Part shown: piece after piece, positions 5,406 to 7,354 of the stretch | Layout: every line of letters begins with the position of its first letter | Position numbering within the stretch: position 1 is the stretch's first letter | Origin: an uncultured bacterium | Lineage (GTDB): Bacteria; Bacillota; Clostridia; Oscillospirales; Oscillospiraceae | Direction of reading: 5' to 3' | Assembly (NCBI GenBank): GCA_949288405.1 | Contig: CASEKM010000072.1 | Span: forward strand, 1-7,354 | Length of the DNA stretch: 7,354 bases | Notes under the pieces: generated by a model | What the model saw: the letters and a program-made list of their open reading frames with translations, nothing else | What the model was told of the DNA's origin: nothing | The model's database searches: none | Translations under genes and position numbers: made by a program

Positions 5406-5506
5406 GCGGCCCCCTCCCCCAGACTTTTTCCCCGGCCGGTCTTGTCCTTTTCCCCCTTTTTCGGTATAATAAAGGGTATGGAACCCCGCGCCCACCCACC
5501 AAATTT
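5397..5506. repeat. Perfect 10-bp inverted repeat flanking the DUF4364 promoter
   Basis: AAATTTGGTG (5397-5406) and CACCAAATTT (5497-5506) are exact reverse complements, 100 bp start to start, on either side of the -35/-10 promoter at 5442-5470. The left arm lies outside the plus transcript and overlaps the putative minus promoter's -35; the right arm lies between +1 and the ribosome binding site. Because only one arm is transcribed, this would act as DNA, for example as a paired operator allowing looping. No binding protein is known. Confidence 0.5.
5442..5470 (+). promoter_or_regulatory. Housekeeping (sigma-A) promoter of the DUF4364 gene group
   Basis: TTGTCC (5442-5447), a 17-nt spacer and a perfect TATAAT (5465-5470) form a near-consensus promoter. 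Transcription would start near 5477, giving a leader of about 45 nt that contains the right inverted-repeat arm and AGGAGGT at 5510-5516. It is the clearest promoter in the window and probably drives at least the two overlapping genes downstream. Confidence 0.85.
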
Positions 5507-5521
5507 GACAGGAGGTCTCCC

Positions 5522-6070
5522 ATGGCCCGGACTGGATTCATTCAAAGCGAACTGGATTTAAAGCTGCTGGTGCTCTATATCATGTCCCGCGCCGCTGCCC
5601 CCATCACCTTTTTACAGCTGCTGGACGTGGCCCTGTGTGACGCGGGGGTGGACTACTTCTCCCTCACCCAGGTGGTGAGCCACCTGGTGGAGACCGGCCA
5701 CCTGGAGCAGGAGGGGGAGCTCTACGCCATCACCGAGAAGGGCCGGCGCAACAGCGAGATCTGCGAGAGCAGCCTGCCCTACTCCGTGCGGATGCACTGT
5801 GACGACAACCTGGTGAAGCTCAACGCGGTGCTCCGCCGGGCGGCCCTGGTGCAGACGGACCTGACCCCCAACGGGGACGGCACCTGTCAGGCGCGGCTGT
5901 ACCTGGCCGACGACAGCGGCCCCCTCATGGAGCTGAAGGTCCTCTACCCCTCCCTGGACCAGGGGCAGGACCTGATCCGCCGGTTTCAGGAGGCCCCGGA
6001 GGCCCTGTACCACCAGATCATGGGGCTGCTGGCCTCCAAAGATCTCAACGACGGAGGTTCGGAGACATGA
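5522..6070 (+). CDS. DUF4364 family protein, predicted winged-helix regulator
   Basis: It encodes 182 residues from ATG 5522, with AGGAGGT 5 nt upstream. The opening LDLKLLVLYIMSRAAAPITF (residues 11-30) followed by LLDVALCDAGVDYFSLTQ and VVSHLVETGHLEQEGELYAI is the typical DUF4364 pattern and reads as a winged helix-turn-helix: recognition helix around 46-58 and wing around 63-74 (ELYAITEKGRR). The C-terminal half (about 95-170) has alternating strands, including TCQARLYLAD and LMELKVLYPS, ending in a helix, probably a dimer or sensing domain. DUF4364 proteins are common in Clostridia and Bacilli without a settled function; a DNA-binding role is inferred from the fold. The gene overlaps the next by 4 nt (ATGA). 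The inverted repeat around its promoter is a candidate autoregulatory site. Confidence 0.9.
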   Translation: MARTGFIQSELDLKLLVLYIMSRAAAPITFLQLLDVALCDAGVDYFSLTQVVSHLVETGHLEQEGELYAITEKGRRNSEICESSLPYSVRMHCDDNLVKLNAVLRRAALVQTDLTPNGDGTCQARLYLADDSGPLMELKVLYPSLDQGQDLIRRFQEAPEALYHQIMGLLASKDLNDGGSET

Positions 6071-6534
6071 GAAGAACAGACCGGGAGCGGGACCGGGCCT
6101 TTGCCTATGAGGTGATCGACCGCTGTGCCTACGGCGTGGCCGCCATGACCGGGGCGGACGGGGCCCCCTACTGCGTGCCCCTGTCCCTGGTGCGCCTGGA
6201 GGACAGGCTGTACTTCCACTGCGCCCTGGAGGGGACCAAGCTGGATCTCCTGCGGAAAAATCCCCAGGTGTGCCTGTCCTTTGTGGCCCAGAATCAGGCG
6301 GCGGCGGACAAATTCACCACCTACTTTCAGTCCGCCAATGTGGTGGGGACCGCCTCGGAGGTCACCGACGAGGCGGAGAAGGTCCTGGCCCTCCGGGCCC
6401 TGTGCGAGAAGCTCACCCCCGCCAACATGACCGGGGACAACTTTGATCGGGCCATCGCCAAGAGCCTCCCCCGCACCGGGGTGTGGCGCATCCAGATCGA
6501 GGAGGCCACCGGCAAGGAGAAGAGGCGGAGCTGA
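6067..6534 (+). CDS. Pyridoxamine 5'-phosphate oxidase-like flavin split-barrel protein (NimA-like)
   Basis: It encodes 155 residues. ATG 6067 overlaps the DUF4364 stop and has GGAGGTTCGGAG just upstream, indicating translational coupling. The fold is the FMN-binding split barrel: AYGVAAMTGADGAPYCVPLS (21-40), DRLYFHCALEGTKLDLLRKN (46-65) with PQVCLSFVA, and YFQSANVVGTASEVTDEAEK (86-105) match the NimA/PNPOx-like pattern of small Firmicutes proteins. The C-terminal part (LCEKLTPANM, TGVWRIQIEE) is also typical. Family members bind FMN, F420 or heme and reduce small molecules; NimA proteins reduce nitroimidazoles, but most homologues are not tested as resistance factors, so no drug resistance is claimed. 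It is soluble and cytoplasmic. Confidence is high for the family and low for the substrate. Confidence 0.92.
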   Translation: MRRTDRERDRAFAYEVIDRCAYGVAAMTGADGAPYCVPLSLVRLEDRLYFHCALEGTKLDLLRKNPQVCLSFVAQNQAAADKFTTYFQSANVVGTASEVTDEAEKVLALRALCEKLTPANMTGDNFDRAIAKSLPRTGVWRIQIEEATGKEKRRS

Positions 6535-6619
6535 CGCCGGGCGGGGAGGCCAGCCCCTCCGCCCGCCTCCCCCAGGCTCTTCCCATTCGGCATTCTGCAT
6601 TTCAAAAAGGAGGCGGCCT

Positions 6620-7354
6620 ATGCCCCTTGACCGTATTTTCGCCCGCCTGGGCCAGCGGATCACCCCCGCCCAGCGGGCCGCCTTTCTGGCCTGCTTTGTG
6701 TCGGGCCTTCTGATCCACCTGTTCGCCTTTACCAACATCATCCCCAACTCCGACGGCCTGAGCCGGGTGTTCGACCCCCAGCAGATGACCGTGTCCGGCC
6801 GGTGGTTCCTCCACTACGCCTCCGCCCTCAACGGCTTTACCCAGATGCCCGCCCTCATCGGCGTGCTGTCTCTGGTGCTGCTGGCGCTGGCAGCGGCGGG
6901 GGCGGTGACCGCCCTGGGGTTCCACAGCCGGGCCCTGGCCGCCTTTGCGGGCGTTATGATGGCCGCCTTTCCCTGCCTGGGGTACACCTTCCTGTATATG
7001 TTCACCGCCTCCGCCTACTGCCTGGCCATCCTCCTGGCGGTGCTGGCGGTGTGTCTGGTGAAAAAGGGGGGCTGGCCCCGGAGCCTGGCCGGCTGCCTGC
7101 TGCTGGCCCTGTCCATGGGCATCTATCAGGCCTACGCCGCCGTGGCGGTGGCCCTGTCCCTGCTGGTGGTGGTGCGGGAATGTCTGAACGTCCGCGCCGG
7201 CTGGAGGGAGAGCGCCCGCCTGGGCTTCCGCCTCGTGGGCTTTCTGGCCCTGGGGGCCGCCCTGTACTACGGCATCCTCCAGATCTTCCTGGCCGTGAAG
7301 GACCTGGAGCTGCTGGACTATCTGGGCATGAGCCAGGCGGGGGGCGGCTACCCC
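6620..7354 (+). CDS. GtrII-type membrane glucosyltransferase, N-terminal part (runs off window)
   Basis: The frame is open for 245 codons from ATG 6620 to the window end. AAGGAGG (6607-6613) lies 6 nt upstream. The protein begins with a short basic head (MPLDRIFARLGQR), a first membrane helix (about 22-39), then NIIPNSDGLSR (39-49) and VSGRWFLHY (58-66); the N-x-D-G-L plus SGRWF pair after the first helix is the signature of the GtrII (Glucos_trans_II) family, where the acidic residue (here D45) is thought to be catalytic. About five more hydrophobic segments follow (roughly 77-98, 104-122, 125-147, 154-185, 204-225). Family members transfer glucose from a polyprenyl-phosphate carrier onto surface polysaccharide outside the membrane; the acceptor here is unknown. 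The gene lies 85 nt after the flavin protein; a GC-rich imperfect stem near 6540-6570 has no T run, so read-through is possible. Confidence 0.85.
   Translation, partial: MPLDRIFARLGQRITPAQRAAFLACFVSGLLIHLFAFTNIIPNSDGLSRVFDPQQMTVSGRWFLHYASALNGFTQMPALIGVLSLVLLALAAAGAVTALGFHSRALAAFAGVMMAAFPCLGYTFLYMFTASAYCLAILLAVLAVCLVKKGGWPRSLAGCLLLALSMGIYQAYAAVAVALSLLVVVRECLNVRAGWRESARLGFRLVGFLALGAALYYGILQIFLAVKDLELLDYLGMSQAGGGYP

Noticed and set aside
6536..6572. GC-rich imperfect inverted repeat after the flavin protein gene, considered as a terminator
   Set aside because: The GGGCGG/CCGCCC arms pair but the inner stem is broken and no T run follows, so a terminator call is not supported.
5986..6747. A 253-codon minus-strand open frame across the flavin protein and the glucosyltransferase start
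   Set aside because: It is antisense to two recognised families and has Gly/His-rich shadow composition.
1..7354. CRISPR arrays, tRNA or rRNA genes, insertion sequences, prophage genes
   Set aside because: No regularly spaced repeats, transposase-like proteins or RNA gene signatures were seen, and known genes fill nearly the whole window.

Overview
The window is GC-rich throughout (third codon positions are overwhelmingly G or C), nearly every gene has a strong GGAGG-type ribosome binding site, and GTG and TTG starts occur. Together with the gene families (a three-pass cardiolipin synthase, a DUF4364 protein, a NimA-like flavin protein, and clostridial small and cysteine-rich proteins) this suggests a high-GC, probably spore-forming gut Clostridium relative of the Oscillospiraceae type (Flavonifractor, Lawsonibacter and similar). 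The placement is inferred from style and remembered families, not from a search. No mobile element, CRISPR array, tRNA or rRNA is visible.

Layout. 1-292 (+) is the C-terminal end of a UDP-GlcNAc 2-epimerase. A 106-nt gap with two tandem hairpins follows, then 399-1157 (+), a membrane-anchored protein with a LolA-like tail. Convergent to it is a minus-strand cluster of three small uncharacterised genes (2219 down to 1189). Divergent from that cluster is a plus-strand pair, a YfcE-type metallophosphoesterase (2285-2743) and a cardiolipin synthase (2781-4307). Behind cls lie about 37 codons that look like the orphan C-terminus of a lost gene, then a strong hairpin terminator serving the next minus-strand gene, a 281-residue protein with 21 cysteines (5310-4465). 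A 211-nt divergent control region separates that gene from a plus-strand group: DUF4364 protein (5522-6070), NimA-like flavin protein (6067-6534) and the start of a GtrII-type membrane glucosyltransferase (6620 to the window end).

How the genes relate. Three are envelope-related: epimerase (surface polysaccharide precursors), cardiolipin synthase (membrane lipid) and the GtrII-like protein (glycan glucosylation). The cysteine-rich protein and the small-protein cluster have sporulation-like promoter resemblances, which is a hypothesis only. The best control signal is a consensus housekeeping promoter before the DUF4364 gene (TTGTCC, 17 nt, TATAAT), flanked by a perfect 10-bp inverted repeat whose arms lie 90 bp apart; the left arm overlaps the possible promoter of the divergent cysteine-rich gene.

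The most unusual items are the uncharacterised three-gene cluster, the cysteine-rich protein with its structured leader, the promoter-flanking inverted repeat and the orphan coding tail after cls. I found no clear new defence or mobile system.
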